DNA of 64,000 bases from Bradyrhizobium oropedii (GTDB lineage: Bacteria; Pseudomonadota; Alphaproteobacteria; Rhizobiales; Xanthobacteraceae). Shown here in pieces: positions 1 through 9,192 of the stretch. A model generated the notes under the pieces. That model made no database searches. It saw only the letters and a list, made by a program, of their open reading frames with translations, and had not been told where the DNA came from. Every line of letters begins with the position of its first letter. Position 1 is the stretch's first letter. A program made the position numbers and the translations under genes. The DNA is taken from assembly GCF_020889685.1 (NCBI RefSeq), contig NZ_JACMYO010000013.1, positions 1-64,000 of the forward strand, read 5' to 3'.

Positions 1-1
1 C

Positions 2-1060
2 GCCGTCGTCGCCGGCATGCCGGACCCGGCCGTGCTGCTCGATCGCGCCGGCCGCGTCATCCATCTCAACGCCGCCGCGGCCGAGCTTGCGCCGGCGCTG
101 CGCAGGAACGAACTGGCGCAATTTGCCCTGCGTTCGCCGGAGATTATCACCGCATTGCGCGAGGCGATCGCGACCACCGAGCCGCGCCGCGCCACCTACA
201 GCGATCACGTTCCGGTCGATCGCTGGATGGAACTGGTGATCACGCCGGTGCCGGTGCCGACCCAGTTCGGCGGCACCGAGAAGTGCATGCTGATGACCTT
301 CCACGATCTGACGCCGCTGCGTCGGGTCGAGGAGATGCGCGCCGACTTCGTCGCCAACGCCAGCCACGAGCTGCGCACGCCGCTCGCCGCGCTGTCCGGC
401 TTCATCGACACGTTGCAGGGGCCGGCGCGTGAGGACGCGCGGGCGCGCGAGCGCTTTCTCGGCATCATGCATACCCAGGCCACCCGCATGGCGCGGCTGA
501 TCGACGATCTGCTGTCGCTGTCGCGGGTCGAGCTGTCGGCTCATGTGCGGCCCGAGGCGTCGATCGACATCGTGCCGATCATCCGCCAAGTGGCCGACGG
601 CCTCGAGGCGCTGGCCAGCGAGCGTCAGGTCGAGATCGATGTCGACCTGCCTCAGACCCCGGTCACGATCGCCGGCGACCGTGAGGAACTGCTCCGCCTG
701 TTCGAGAACCTGATCGAGAACGCCCTCAAATACGGCGCCTCGGGCGGCCGCGTCATAGTGTCGCTCAATCAGACCGTTTCGGGCGCATCGGGCGAGGGGA
801 CCCCCGAAATCCGTGTCCTGGTACGGGATTTCGGCCCCGGCATCGCCCCGGAGCACCTGCCGCGGCTGACCGAACGGTTCTACCGGGTGGACGTCGGCGA
901 CAGCCGAAACCAGGGCGGAACGGGCCTCGGATTATCGCTGGTGAAACATATTCTTAACCGTCATCGCGGGCGCCTTGTGATCGAAAGCGTGCCGAACAAT
1001 GGCGCCACTTTTACCGCCTGTTTTCCCCGGCCGAAGACCCCGTTTCCGACCCAAAGCTAA
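2..1060 (+). CDS. phoR: Phosphate regulon sensor histidine kinase PhoR (5' end outside window)
   Basis: C-terminal part of a membrane sensor kinase that phosphorylates PhoB when phosphate is short. The frame is open to the left edge, so the true start and the membrane segments lie upstream. A PAS-like region comes first (roughly the first 100 visible residues). Next are a HisKA H-box (ASHELRTPL, phospho-accepting His codon at about 365-367), an N box (ENLIENALKYG), a G1 box (DFGPGI) and a G2 box (GGTGLGLSLVKHI). The identity rests on these domains plus the pstSCAB-phoU-phoB genes that follow in the same orientation. PhoR and PhoB therefore bracket the Pst/PhoU cluster, as is usual in rhizobia. 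The gene ends just before the Pho box of pstS. Confidence 0.93.
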   Translation, partial: AVVAGMPDPAVLLDRAGRVIHLNAAAAELAPALRRNELAQFALRSPEIITALREAIATTEPRRATYSDHVPVDRWMELVITPVPVPTQFGGTEKCMLMTFHDLTPLRRVEEMRADFVANASHELRTPLAALSGFIDTLQGPAREDARARERFLGIMHTQATRMARLIDDLLSLSRVELSAHVRPEASIDIVPIIRQVADGLEALASERQVEIDVDLPQTPVTIAGDREELLRLFENLIENALKYGASGGRVIVSLNQTVSGASGEGTPEIRVLVRDFGPGIAPEHLPRLTERFYRVDVGDSRNQGGTGLGLSLVKHILNRHRGRLVIESVPNNGATFTACFPRPKTPFPTQS

Positions 1061-1080
1061 GCATTTTCAGCCGCTTAGTG

Positions 1081-1114
1081 TTGTCATCGAACTGTCATCC
1101 AACCTTCGTAAAAG
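1081..1114 (+). promoter_or_regulatory. Pho box and PhoB-dependent promoter of pstS
   Basis: Two direct 7-mers, TTGTCAT (1081-1087) and CTGTCAT (1092-1098), are separated by 4 bases, which is the classical PhoB box. A degenerate third half-site, CCTTCGT (1103-1109), continues the 11-bp phase. A -10-like TAAAAG (1109-1114) begins 10 bases after the second half-site, so the box replaces the -35 element as in known PhoB-activated promoters. The predicted transcription start is near 1121, giving a leader of about 75 nt to pstS. Confidence 0.85.
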
Positions 1115-1196
1115 CAGCACCGACCGCTCCTAGATGGACCGGTGTGAGCGCGATCGGGCGCATTCGGCGCTTCGCTCACAAGATGGAGACGACCCC

Positions 1197-2207
1197 ATGA
1201 ATTTCATCAAAGCAATCGTCGCTGCCGGCTTGGTCGCCGCGTCGACGTCGGCCTTCGCTGCCGATATTACCGGCGCAGGCGCAACGTTTCCGTTCCCGAT
1301 CTATTCGAAGTGGGCTGACGCCTACAAGAAGGACACCGGCAATGGCCTGAACTATCAGTCGATCGGTTCGGGCGCCGGCATCAAGCAGATCCAGGCCAAG
1401 ACCGTGACCTTCGGTGCGACTGACGCGCCGCTCAAGGCCGAGCAGCTCGAGAAGGACGGCCTCGTCCAGTGGCCGATGGTGATGGGCGCGATCGTTCCGG
1501 TCGTGAACGTCGAAGGCGTGAAGTCGGGCGATCTCGTGCTCTCCGGCGAAGTGCTCGGCGACATCTATCTCGGCAAGATCACCAAGTGGAACGACGCGGC
1601 GATCGCCAAGCTCAATCCGAAGCTGACCCTGCCGGCCGATGCGATCACCGTCGTCCGCCGCTCGGATGGTTCGGGCACCACCTTCAACTTCACCGACTAC
1701 CTCTCCAAGTCAAACGCCGACTGGAAGTCCAAGGTCGGTTCCGGCACCGCGGTCGAATGGCCGGTCGGCGTCGGCGCCAAGGGCAACGAAGGCGTTGCCG
1801 GCAACATCAGCCAGACCAAGAACGCGATCGGCTATGTCGAATACGCCTACGCCAAGCAGAACAAGCTGACCTACACCGCGCTGGTCAACAAAGCCGGCAA
1901 GACCGTGCAGCCGACCATTGCCGCCTTCCAGGCTGCTGCGTCGAATGCCGACTGGTCCAAGGCCCCCGGCTATTACGTGATCCTGACCGACCAGCCGGGC
2001 GAAGCCTCCTGGCCGATCACCGCGGCGACCTTCATCCTGATGCACAAGGACGCGACCGACAAGGCGGCCTCGCAGGAAGCGCTCAAGTTCTTCAAGTACG
2101 CCTTCGAGAAGGGTGGCAAGGCGGCCGAAGAGCTCGACTACATCCCGATGCCGGACTCGGTCGTCAAGTTGATCGAGAAGACCTGGTCTTCGGACATCAA
2201 GAGCTAA
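1197..2207 (+). CDS. pstS: Periplasmic phosphate-binding protein PstS
   Basis: Substrate-binding protein of the PstSCAB high-affinity phosphate importer. The product is 336 residues. A Sec signal peptide occupies about residues 1-23 ([11 protein letters not shown]...AFAAD). The mature start [17 protein letters not shown] and the phosphate-contact motif RSDGSGTTF are typical of PstS. The ATG at 1197 was chosen over an in-frame ATG at 1134 because it begins the signal peptide and has GGAGA just upstream. A strong hairpin after the stop separates it from pstC, in keeping with PstS being made in excess over the membrane subunits. Expression should be PhoB-dependent. Confidence 0.96.
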   Translation: MNFIKAIVAAGLVAASTSAFAADITGAGATFPFPIYSKWADAYKKDTGNGLNYQSIGSGAGIKQIQAKTVTFGATDAPLKAEQLEKDGLVQWPMVMGAIVPVVNVEGVKSGDLVLSGEVLGDIYLGKITKWNDAAIAKLNPKLTLPADAITVVRRSDGSGTTFNFTDYLSKSNADWKSKVGSGTAVEWPVGVGAKGNEGVAGNISQTKNAIGYVEYAYAKQNKLTYTALVNKAGKTVQPTIAAFQAAASNADWSKAPGYYVILTDQPGEASWPITAATFILMHKDATDKAASQEALKFFKYAFEKGGKAAEELDYIPMPDSVVKLIEKTWSSDIKS

Positions 2208-2227
2208 GTCCAACGCTTCGAATAAGG

Positions 2228-2256
2228 CCTGTGCCGCCTCCCAAGGGCGGCACAGG
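2228..2256 (+). terminator. Intercistronic hairpin between pstS and pstC
   Basis: CCTGTGCCGCC (2228-2238) pairs perfectly with GGCGGCACAGG (2246-2256) around a 7-base loop. No T-run follows, so it is more likely a processing or stability element, or a partial terminator, that allows more pstS than pstCAB message. The sequence that follows, to about 2345, is a degraded palindromic intergenic repeat. Confidence 0.6.
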
Positions 2257-2438
2257 TCGAGCGACCAAGACCGGGCCCCATCACCGCGGCAAGATGCGCG
2301 GCAAGATACGTGGATTGGGCCCGGGGTTCGCGTCCCGGGAGGCGCAACCGGAACGACGCCCGGCCTCATGCGTCAGTGAAGATCGCTTCGGGGGCGTAGC
2401 GGTTGGTGCAGCTTTCAAATAAAAAAGAGGGAATTGGC

Positions 2439-3437
2439 GTGGCAGACATGGCTGTTCAGAGCGATGTGATGGAAGCCGCCGGACCTTACGATCGCGCCAA
2501 GGCCCTCAGCGCCTTCAAGCTGGGTGACCTCACCTTCTATTGGATCACCCGCATCTCGGCGATTTCGGTTCTGTTGATCCTCGGCGGCATCATCCTGTCG
2601 CTGATCGCCGGCGCCTGGCCGGCGATGAAGGAATACGGCTTCGCCTTCCTCTGGACGCAGCGCTGGGCGCCCTCGGCCGATCCGCCGGTGCTCGGCGCGC
2701 TCGGCCCGATCTACGGCACGCTGATCACCTCGGTCATCGCGATGATGGTTGCCATTCCGGTCGGCATCGGTATCGCCGTGTTCCTCACCGAGCTCTGCCC
2801 GCAGATGCTGCGCCGCCCGATCGGCATCGCCATCGAGCTGCTCGCCGGCATCCCCTCGATCATCTACGGCATGTGGGGCTTCTTCGTGCTGGGCCCGTTC
2901 CTCGCCAACACGTTCCAGCCCTTCATGATCAGGCTGTTCGAAGGCGTTCCGGTGCTGGGTGCGGTGTTCGCAGGGCCGCCGTCCTATCTCAGCCTGTTCA
3001 ACGCCGCGCTGATCCTCGCCATCATGGTGCTGCCCTTCATCACCGCGATCTCGGTGGACGTGTTCAAGACCGTGCCGCCGGTGCTCAAGGAAGCCGCCTA
3101 CGGCATGGGCTGCACCACCTGGGAAGTGGTCAGCAACGTTGTGATCCCCTACACCCGCGTCGGCGTGATCGGCGGCATCATGCTGGCGCTCGGCCGCGCA
3201 CTCGGTGAGACGATGGCGGTGACCTTCATCATCGGCAACTCGTTCCGTATCTCGTCGTCGATCTTCGCGCCGGGCACCACGATCTCGGCGGCGATCGCCT
3301 CCGAATTCGCCGAGAGCGACGGCCTGCACCAGTCCGGCCTGATCCTGCTCGGCCTCCTGCTGTTCGTGCTGACCTTCTTCGTGCTCGCCGGCGCGCGGCT
3401 GATGCTGATGCGGCTTGAAACGAAAGCGGGGAAATAG
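2439..3437 (+). CDS. pstC: Phosphate ABC transporter permease PstC
   Basis: One of the two membrane subunits of the Pst importer, about 332 residues with six predicted membrane spans. The first is near [20 protein letters not shown]. The ABC permease EAA-type loop ([20 protein letters not shown]) lies in the C-terminal third, followed by [15 protein letters not shown], which is typical of PstC. The start is taken as GTG at 2439 because GAGGGA lies 6 bases upstream; ATG at 2448 and TTG at 2403 are in frame and possible. The pstA start codon follows its stop by 4 bases, so the two are co-translated. Confidence 0.94.
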   Translation: MADMAVQSDVMEAAGPYDRAKALSAFKLGDLTFYWITRISAISVLLILGGIILSLIAGAWPAMKEYGFAFLWTQRWAPSADPPVLGALGPIYGTLITSVIAMMVAIPVGIGIAVFLTELCPQMLRRPIGIAIELLAGIPSIIYGMWGFFVLGPFLANTFQPFMIRLFEGVPVLGAVFAGPPSYLSLFNAALILAIMVLPFITAISVDVFKTVPPVLKEAAYGMGCTTWEVVSNVVIPYTRVGVIGGIMLALGRALGETMAVTFIIGNSFRISSSIFAPGTTISAAIASEFAESDGLHQSGLILLGLLLFVLTFFVLAGARLMLMRLETKAGK

Positions 3438-3441
3438 CGCC

Positions 3442-4287
3442 ATGAACCCGATCTACAAATCCCGCCGCCGCAGCGACATCGTCATTCGCGCACTCTGTGT
3501 CGGCGCGGCGCTGTTCGGCGTCACCTGGCTCGCGCTGATCCTGTTCACGCTGGTCTATAACGGCCTTGCCGGCCTCAGCGTGCAGCTGTTCACCCAGAAC
3601 ACGCCGCCGCCGGGCTCGACCGAAGGCGGCCTGCTCAATGCCATTGTCGGCTCGGTCATCATGACGGTGATCGGCGTCGGCATCGGCGCGCCGCTCGGCC
3701 TGTTCGCCGGCACCTACCTCGCCGAGTACGGCAAGCACGACAAGCTCACCTCGGTGATCCGCTTCATCAACGACATCCTGCTCAGCGCGCCTTCGATCAT
3801 TATCGGCCTGTTCATCTATGGCGCGGTGGTGGTGCCGATGCGCGGCTTCTCGGCGATCGCAGGCAGTCTCGCGCTCGCCGTGATCGTGATCCCGGTCGTG
3901 CTGCGCACCACCGAGGACATGCTGCTGCTCGTGCCCAATCCGCTGCGCGAGGCGGCCTCCGCGCTCGGCCTGCCGCGTTCGCTGGTGATCAAGCGGATCG
4001 CTTATCGTGCTGCGCGTAGCGGCTTGATCACCGGCGTGCTGCTGGCGACCGCCCGTGTCGCCGGTGAAACCGCGCCGCTGTTGTTCACCGCGCTGTCGAA
4101 CCAGTTCTTCAGCTGGGATTTGACCAAGACGATGGCCAACCTGCCGGTGACAATCAACAACTTCGTGCAGAGCCCCTACGCCTACTGGAAAGAGCTGGCG
4201 TGGAGCGGTGCGCTGCTCATCACCTTCACTGTGCTCGCGCTGAATATCGGCGCGCGTATCCTTGGTGCCGAAAGGGCCGCAAAATGA
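3442..4287 (+). CDS. pstA: Phosphate ABC transporter permease PstA
   Basis: Second membrane subunit of the Pst importer (281 residues, about six spans). It carries the permease cytoplasmic loop [20 protein letters not shown] and the PstA motif [17 protein letters not shown] near the C terminus. The ATG at 3442 has a GGGGA ribosome site and lies 4 bases after pstC. Its stop overlaps the pstB start (ATGA at 4284-4287), which couples translation of the ATPase to the permease. Confidence 0.95.
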   Translation: MNPIYKSRRRSDIVIRALCVGAALFGVTWLALILFTLVYNGLAGLSVQLFTQNTPPPGSTEGGLLNAIVGSVIMTVIGVGIGAPLGLFAGTYLAEYGKHDKLTSVIRFINDILLSAPSIIIGLFIYGAVVVPMRGFSAIAGSLALAVIVIPVVLRTTEDMLLLVPNPLREAASALGLPRSLVIKRIAYRAARSGLITGVLLATARVAGETAPLLFTALSNQFFSWDLTKTMANLPVTINNFVQSPYAYWKELAWSGALLITFTVLALNIGARILGAERAAK

Positions 4288-5102
4288 CCGAGCTTTCCGT
4301 CTCCACGACCGTCGCGAGCCACGTTCCCCAGGTTCCACTGCCGGAAGCGCCGCCGAAAGTCACGGTGCGCAACCTCAACTTCTATTACGGCGAGCACCAC
4401 GCGCTGAAGAACATCAATTTGACGCTAGGCACCAACCGCGTCACGGCGTTCATCGGCCCGTCGGGCTGCGGCAAGTCGACCCTGCTGCGCATCTTCAACC
4501 GGATGTATGATCTCTATCCGGGCCAGCGCGCGGTCGGCCAGCTGATGCTGGACCAGACCAACATTCTCGATCCCAAGCTCGACCTCAATCTGCTGCGCGC
4601 GCGGGTCGGCATGGTGTTCCAGAAGCCGACGCCGTTCCCGATGACGATCTACGAGAACATCGCCTTCGGCATCCGCCTCTACGAGAAGATCTCGAAGTCC
4701 GAGATGGACGACCGGGTCGAGAAGGCGCTGCGCGGCGGCGCGCTGTGGAACGAGGTCAAGGACAAGCTGAACGCCTCCGGCCTGTCGCTCTCCGGCGGCC
4801 AGCAGCAGCGCCTGTGCATCGCGCGCACCGTGGCGGTGCGTCCCGAAGTGATCCTGTTCGACGAGCCGTGCTCGGCGCTCGATCCGATCTCGACCGCCAA
4901 GGTCGAGGAGCTGATCCAGGAGCTCTCCGAGGACTACACGATCGCGATCGTCACCCACAACATGCAGCAGGCGGCGCGCGTCTCCGACAAGACCGCCTTC
5001 ATGTATCTCGGTGAGCTGATCGAGTTCGACGACACCAACAAGATCTTCACCTCGCCGAGCGATCGACGCACCCAGGACTACATCACCGGCCGGTTCGGCT
5101 AG
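4284..5102 (+). CDS. pstB: Phosphate ABC transporter ATPase PstB
   Basis: Cytoplasmic ATPase that drives phosphate import (272 residues). The Walker A motif is GPSGCGKST, the signature is [16 protein letters not shown], Walker B is [13 protein letters not shown], and the switch histidine is in IVTHNM. The ATG at 4284 overlaps the pstA stop. In-frame codons further upstream are inside pstA and were rejected. Downstream, phoU is separated by about 97 bases that hold a palindromic repeat. Confidence 0.97.
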   Translation: MTELSVSTTVASHVPQVPLPEAPPKVTVRNLNFYYGEHHALKNINLTLGTNRVTAFIGPSGCGKSTLLRIFNRMYDLYPGQRAVGQLMLDQTNILDPKLDLNLLRARVGMVFQKPTPFPMTIYENIAFGIRLYEKISKSEMDDRVEKALRGGALWNEVKDKLNASGLSLSGGQQQRLCIARTVAVRPEVILFDEPCSALDPISTAKVEELIQELSEDYTIAIVTHNMQQAARVSDKTAFMYLGELIEFDDTNKIFTSPSDRRTQDYITGRFG

Positions 5103-5103
5103 C

Positions 5104-5148
5104 GCATGATCCGCAAAAGTGGGCACCGGTTTTTCGATCGGATCGTGC
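5104..5148. repeat. 45-bp palindromic intergenic repeat, AAGTGGG-ACCGGTT core family
   Basis: Ends GCATGATCCG (5104-5113) and CGGATCGTGC (5139-5148) are inverted repeats with one G.T-type mismatch. They flank the core AAGTGGGCACCGGTTTTTCG. The same core, with different palindromic ends, occurs at 34126-34170 and, inverted, at 53832-53885. From memory this resembles a repeat abundant between genes of Bradyrhizobium and Rhodopseudomonas. It sits between pstB and phoU and could fold in the transcript. Confidence 0.7.
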
Positions 5149-5199
5149 GAAACTGAGGACACCAAATCATGATCCCCGGGATCATGAGGGAGACAAGCG

Positions 5200-5916
5200 A
5201 TGGCTTCTGAACATACCGCCAAGGCATTCGACAGCGACCTGCAGGAGTTGACCCGCCTGGTCGCCGAGATGGGCGGCCTCGTCGAGCGGATGATCACCGA
5301 GTCGGTCGACGCGCTGATCCGTCGCGACGTCGCGCTCGGCAAGCGCGTGGTCGCCGCCGACATCGAGATCGACAATCTGCAGCGCGTCATCGAAGAGCGC
5401 GCGGTGCTGACGATCGCCCGCCGCCAGCCGATGGCGATCGACCTGCGCGAAATCGTCAGCGCGATGCGCGTCGCCACCGACCTCGAGCGGATCGGCGACC
5501 TCGCCAAGAACATGGGCAAGCGCGTCGCGGCGCTGGAGAGCGATTTCCAGCCGCTGAAGCTGATCCGCGGCCTGGAGCACATGACCGACCTCGTGCTGTC
5601 GCAGGTCAAGTCGGTGCTCGACGCCTATGCCGCGCACGATCTGCCGGCGGCGATGAACGTCTGGAAGGGCGACGAGGAAGTCGATGCGATCTGCACCTCG
5701 CTGTTTCGCGAGCTGCTCACCTACATGATGGAGGATCCGCGCAACATCTCGTTCTGCATCCATCTGATGTTCTGCGCCAAGAATATCGAGCGGATCGGCG
5801 ATCACGCCACCAATATCGCCGAGACCGTGTTCTACATGATCGAAGGCCAGCAGATCACCGACAAGCGCCCGAAGGGCGACATGACCAACTTTGCCACCAC
5901 GGTGCCGGGTACCTGA
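5200..5916 (+). CDS. phoU: Phosphate signalling regulator PhoU
   Basis: PhoU links the state of the Pst transporter to the PhoR kinase and keeps the Pho regulon off when phosphate is plentiful. The product (238 residues) has the two tandem PhoU helical-bundle domains. Each contains the metal-binding pattern: ATDLERIGDLAKNM in the first and CAKNIERIGDHATNIAE in the second. The ATG at 5200 follows GAGGGAGACAAGCG. It lies between pstB and phoB on the same strand. Confidence 0.95.
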   Translation: MASEHTAKAFDSDLQELTRLVAEMGGLVERMITESVDALIRRDVALGKRVVAADIEIDNLQRVIEERAVLTIARRQPMAIDLREIVSAMRVATDLERIGDLAKNMGKRVAALESDFQPLKLIRGLEHMTDLVLSQVKSVLDAYAAHDLPAAMNVWKGDEEVDAICTSLFRELLTYMMEDPRNISFCIHLMFCAKNIERIGDHATNIAETVFYMIEGQQITDKRPKGDMTNFATTVPGT

Positions 5917-6044
5917 CATGGTCCGCGCGTGCGGAAATGGATTGTCTTCGCGACAAATCGTTTCCGCGGGGATCATGCCGACGGAAGTAAGCGTTTCGGT
6001 TTGCGTCTGGGCAACGGATCACCACAGAGAAAGAACTTAAACCG

Positions 6045-6755
6045 ATGAGCGCACGCATTCTGGTAGTCGAAGACGAGGAAGCGCTGACGACGCTGTTGCG
6101 CTACAACCTCGATGCGGAAGGCTACGATGTCGAGACGGTGGGGCGCGGCGACGATGCCGACACCCGCCTGAAGGAGCGCGTTCCCGACCTCGTGGTACTC
6201 GACTGGATGCTGCCGGGCCTGTCCGGCATCGAGCTGTGCCGCCGGCTGCGGGCGCGGCCCGAGACCAAGCAGCTTCCGATCATCATGCTGACCGCGCGCG
6301 GCGAAGAGAGCGAGCGCGTGCGCGGGCTCGCTACCGGCGCCGACGATTACATCGTCAAGCCGTTCTCGGTGCCGGAACTGCTGGCGCGGGTGAAGGGCCT
6401 GTTGCGCCGCGCGAGCCCGGAACGGCTTGCGACCGTGCTGACCTATGGCGACATCGAGCTCGACCGCGAGAAGCGCCGCGTGGCGCGCTCGGGCCGTCCG
6501 ATCGATCTCGGGCCGACCGAGTATCGCCTGCTCGAATTCTTCCTCGAGCATCCCGGCCGCGTGTTCAGCCGCGAGCAGCTGCTCGACAGCGTCTGGGGCC
6601 GCGACATCTATATCGATGAACGCACCGTCGACGTGCATATCGGCCGGCTGCGCAAGCTGCTCAATCCGGGCCGCGAGCAGGATCCGATCCGCACCGTGCG
6701 CGGCGCCGGCTATGCGCTCGACGACCGCTTCGCTAAGGCCGAGCCGCAGCCGTAA
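6045..6755 (+). CDS. phoB: Phosphate regulon response regulator PhoB
   Basis: OmpR-family response regulator (236 residues). The receiver domain has acidic residues VEDEE, phospho-acceptor Asp53 in VVLDWMLPG, and Lys105 in DDYIVKPFS. A winged-helix DNA-binding domain fills about residues 130-228 (LGPTEYRLLEFF, RTVDVHIGRLRKLL, VRGAGYAL). It should bind the Pho box at 1081 before pstS. It is the last gene of the cluster. A bidirectional hairpin terminator at 6919-6946 follows after a palindromic repeat. Confidence 0.95.
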   Translation: MSARILVVEDEEALTTLLRYNLDAEGYDVETVGRGDDADTRLKERVPDLVVLDWMLPGLSGIELCRRLRARPETKQLPIIMLTARGEESERVRGLATGADDYIVKPFSVPELLARVKGLLRRASPERLATVLTYGDIELDREKRRVARSGRPIDLGPTEYRLLEFFLEHPGRVFSREQLLDSVWGRDIYIDERTVDVHIGRLRKLLNPGREQDPIRTVRGAGYALDDRFAKAEPQP

Positions 6756-6783
6756 CGGCTGGCAACAATCGCAACAACGGTCC

Positions 6784-6907
6784 CGTCATTGCGAGCCACC
6801 CGGTCGGCGCGAAGCGCCGCCGGATGACAAGCTCCGCGAAGCAATCCATCTTACCGAAAATGCGGAACGATGGATTGCTTCGTCGCTTCGCTCCTCGCAA
6901 TGACGGC
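6784..6907. repeat. Palindromic intergenic repeat, GTCATTGCGAGC family
   Basis: Begins GTCATTGCGAGCC and ends CTCCTCGCAATGAC. Inner arms GCGAAGCAATCCATC and GATGGATTGCTTCG pair around a short centre, so the whole unit can fold as one long interrupted hairpin. It lies between phoB and the convergent gcrA. No other copy was seen in the window. Confidence 0.7.
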
Positions 6908-6918
6908 GACAACAAAAA

Positions 6919-6946
6919 AATCCCCGCTTTTGCGGGGATTTGCTTT
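6919..6946. terminator. Bidirectional intrinsic terminator between phoB and gcrA
   Basis: AATCCCCGC (6919-6927) pairs with GCGGGGATT (6932-6940) around TTTT. A-rich sequence (6914-6920) on the left and T-rich TTTGCTTTT on the right allow termination in both directions. It serves phoB on the plus strand and gcrA on the minus strand. Confidence 0.85.
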
Positions 6947-6972
6947 TGCAGTTCAGGCTGTTTCCCGAGTGC

Positions 6973-7485
6973 TTACTTGATCTGTGGCTTCGCCGACGGC
7001 CTGCGGCGGTCGCCGGCGGGCTGGTAGGCGACGCGCGAGTGATGCGCGCAATAGGGCAGGCCGCCGAGTGCCTTGCCGCCGCAGAAGAAGAATTCCGGGC
7101 TCGACGGATCGCCGACCGGCCAGTGGCAGGTGGCCTCGTTGAGCTCGAGCAGCGACAGCCGCTGGCTCATCGGCACCACGTTGTCGTAGGAGATCGGATC
7201 GGCCTCCATCTCGACCTCGAAGGCGTGCGCGAGCGCGGTGTTGCCGCGCGAGACCGGGCGCGCCACCCGCATCATGTGCTGGGCGGGACGGGCCTTGCGC
7301 TGCCGCGGGGCGGCTGTCGAGGGGGCCTTGGCGCGGCCGGAGAGGCCGAGCCGGTGCACTTTGCCGATCACGGCGTTTCGCGTCACATTGCCAAGTTCCG
7401 CTGCGATCTGGCTGGCCGAAAGGCCAGACTCCCAGAGCTTCTTCAGCTGCTCGACGCGATCGTCGGACCAGGTCAATACCGTCAT
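6973..7485 (-). CDS. gcrA: Cell-cycle regulator GcrA
   Basis: GcrA (170 residues) is an alphaproteobacterial cell-cycle regulator that binds sigma70-RNA polymerase and activates promoters carrying GANTC sites methylated by CcrM. The N-terminal helix-turn-helix starts WSDDRVEQLKKLWESGLSA and includes TRNAVIGKVHRLGLSGR. The middle is a basic linker. The C-terminal domain holds conserved CHWPVGDP, FFCGG and PYCAHHSRVAYQP. The start is the ATG at 7485, preceded by GGAAGAATGCG; an open frame extends to 7758 without family similarity. Upstream DNA contains three GANTC sites (7567, 7697, 7710). Confidence 0.95.
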   Translation of the reverse strand: MTVLTWSDDRVEQLKKLWESGLSASQIAAELGNVTRNAVIGKVHRLGLSGRAKAPSTAAPRQRKARPAQHMMRVARPVSRGNTALAHAFEVEMEADPISYDNVVPMSQRLSLLELNEATCHWPVGDPSSPEFFFCGGKALGGLPYCAHHSRVAYQPAGDRRRPSAKPQIK

Positions 7486-7696
7486 CGCATTCTTCCTTTC
7501 GCATGGCGCCGGCCAGTCATTGGAACGGCGCTGCGAGCCAAATCTGGACAAATATCCCTGCGGCCAGAATCCCTTAGCCCTCGCCGGGCGCGGTCTTGCG
7601 CCCGAACGTTTACGTGAGACACGAAGGCTACTTAGAGGGTCCAGTACTGCCGCACGAGATGTCGTACCCGACAGGCCAAACGCTACAATATGGCGT

Positions 7697-7714
7697 GACT
7701 CTGGCGCAAGAGTC
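7697..7714. promoter_or_regulatory. Inverted repeat carrying two GANTC methylation sites upstream of gcrA
   Basis: GACTCT (7697-7702) and AGAGTC (7709-7714) form an inverted repeat whose arms each contain a GANTC site, the CcrM target. A third site, GAATC, is at 7567-7571. The element lies about 212 bases upstream of the gcrA start, in the 498-base space between gcrA and argD. A role in methylation-dependent control of gcrA is inference. Confidence 0.45.
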
Positions 7715-7842
7715 CGCGGCCGTGCGTCCACATGTTCCCACAAAGTTAAGCATTGCAATGAGGCTTTTCCACCGCACCGGAATGCTCCGGATTGCGCTGG
7801 TTTCGCATTGCAGGAAGGCCGGCAAAGGCAGGCTCCCGGCGA

Positions 7843-7870
7843 TTGACACCGACCAGCCGCCGCATAGAAT
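7843..7870 (+). promoter_or_regulatory. Sigma70-type promoter upstream of argD
   Basis: TTGACA (7843-7848) is a perfect -35 and TAGAAT (7865-7870) is a near-consensus -10, with a 16-base spacer. The predicted start is near 7877, immediately before the hairpin at 7879. It points toward argD, about 107 bases away. It is one of the best sigma70 matches in the window. Confidence 0.75.
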
Positions 7871-7878
7871 GCTCCTCA

Positions 7879-7913
7879 CGTGCCGCCCGCAAAGGCGGCA
7901 CGTTTTGTTTTCC
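7879..7913 (+). terminator. Terminator-like hairpin at the very 5' end of the argD leader
   Basis: CGTGCCGCC (7879-7887) pairs perfectly with GGCGGCACG (7894-7902) around CGCAAA and is followed by TTTTGTTTT. This is a textbook intrinsic terminator shape. No plus-strand gene lies upstream; the nearest gene, gcrA, runs away on the other strand. It begins about 2 bases after the predicted start at 7877. It may be a 5' stabilising stem, an attenuator, or the end of a very short or upstream-initiated RNA. Confidence 0.7.
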
Positions 7914-7983
7914 GAAGCTGGCCGTTGCTGCGCTGGCGTCAAGGCGCGCGGCAATTGTCGGTTCAAAACCGTCAGTGAACGCC

Positions 7984-9192
7984 ATGACCAACAGCGCCTC
8001 GTCGCATCTGCTCCCCGTCTTCGCCAGGGTCGATCTCGGCTTCGAGCGCGGTGAGGGCGCCTGGCTGATCGCAACCAACGGCGACCGCTATCTCGATTTC
8101 ACCTCGGGCGTCGCGGTGAACGCGCTCGGGCATGCGCATCCGCATCTGGTCAAGGCGCTGCAGGAACAGGCGACCAAGCTCTGGCACATGTCGAACCTGT
8201 TCAAGAGCCCGGACGGCGAGGTGCTCGCCGCGCGGCTCTGCGAGCAGAGCTTTGCGGACTTCGTGTTCTTCTGCAATTCCGGCGCGGAAGCGATGGAGGG
8301 CGTGATCAAGCTGGTCCGCCACCATCACTTCTCCAAGGGCCATGGCGAGCGCTACCGCATGATCACCTTCGAGGGCGCCTTCCACGGCCGCACGCTGGGC
8401 ACGCTGGCTGCGACCGGCTCGGCGAAATATCTCGAGGGCTTCGGCCCGCCGATGGACGGCTTCGACCAGGTGCCGCATGGCGACATTGAGGCGGTCAAGA
8501 AGGCGATCGGCCCGCACACCGCCGGCATCCTGATCGAGCCCGTGCAGGGCGAGGGCGGCGTGCGCTCGGCGCCGCAGGCGTTCTTCAAGGCGTTGCGCGC
8601 GCTCTGCGACGAGCATGGCCTGTTGCTGGCGTTCGACGAGGTGCAGACCGGCATGGGCCGCACCGGCGAACTGTTCGCCTACAAGCGCACCGGCGTCACG
8701 CCGGACGTGATGTCGCTGGCGAAAGCGCTCGGCGGCGGTTTCCCGATCGGCGCGGTGCTGGCGACGGCGCAGGCGGCGGCCGGCATGGCGCCGGGTTCGC
8801 ACGGCTCGACCTTCGGCGGCAATCCGCTCGCGGTCGCAGCCGCCAATGCAGTGCTCGACGTCATGCTGAAGCCCGGCTTCTTCGACCACGTGCAGAAGAT
8901 GTCGCTGCTGCTCAAGCAGAAGCTCGCTTCCGTGATCGACCGCTATCCCGGCGTGCTGTCGGATGTGCGCGGCGAGGGCCTGTTGATCGGCGTCAAGGCC
9001 GTGGTGCCGTCGGGCGACCTGATCGCCGCGCTGCGCAACGAGAAGCTGCTCACCGTCGGCGCCGGCGACAATGTGGTGCGGTTCCTGGCGCCCCTGATCG
9101 TGACCGAGGCCGAGATCGACCAGTCGATCACCTCGCTCGAGCGCGCTTGCGCAACGCTCTCGGCGGGACAGCCGAAGAAGGCGGCGGGGTGA
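7984..9192 (+). CDS. argD: Acetylornithine aminotransferase ArgD
   Basis: PLP-dependent class III aminotransferase (402 residues) that makes N-acetylornithine from the semialdehyde in arginine synthesis; it may also serve as succinyldiaminopimelate aminotransferase. Visible family features are [51 protein letters not shown] and the PLP-lysine motif [14 protein letters not shown]. The ATG at 7984 was chosen because family similarity begins there ([19 protein letters not shown]); the frame is open back to 7792 through the promoter and hairpin. Its stop overlaps the argF start, so argD and argF form one operon. Confidence 0.95.
   Translation: MTNSASSHLLPVFARVDLGFERGEGAWLIATNGDRYLDFTSGVAVNALGHAHPHLVKALQEQATKLWHMSNLFKSPDGEVLAARLCEQSFADFVFFCNSGAEAMEGVIKLVRHHHFSKGHGERYRMITFEGAFHGRTLGTLAATGSAKYLEGFGPPMDGFDQVPHGDIEAVKKAIGPHTAGILIEPVQGEGGVRSAPQAFFKALRALCDEHGLLLAFDEVQTGMGRTGELFAYKRTGVTPDVMSLAKALGGGFPIGAVLATAQAAAGMAPGSHGSTFGGNPLAVAAANAVLDVMLKPGFFDHVQKMSLLLKQKLASVIDRYPGVLSDVRGEGLLIGVKAVVPSGDLIAALRNEKLLTVGAGDNVVRFLAPLIVTEAEIDQSITSLERACATLSAGQPKKAAG

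Noticed and set aside
7879-7983. T-box or amino-acid riboswitch in the argD leader
   Set aside because: Only one short stem is present, with no specifier loop or known riboswitch core.
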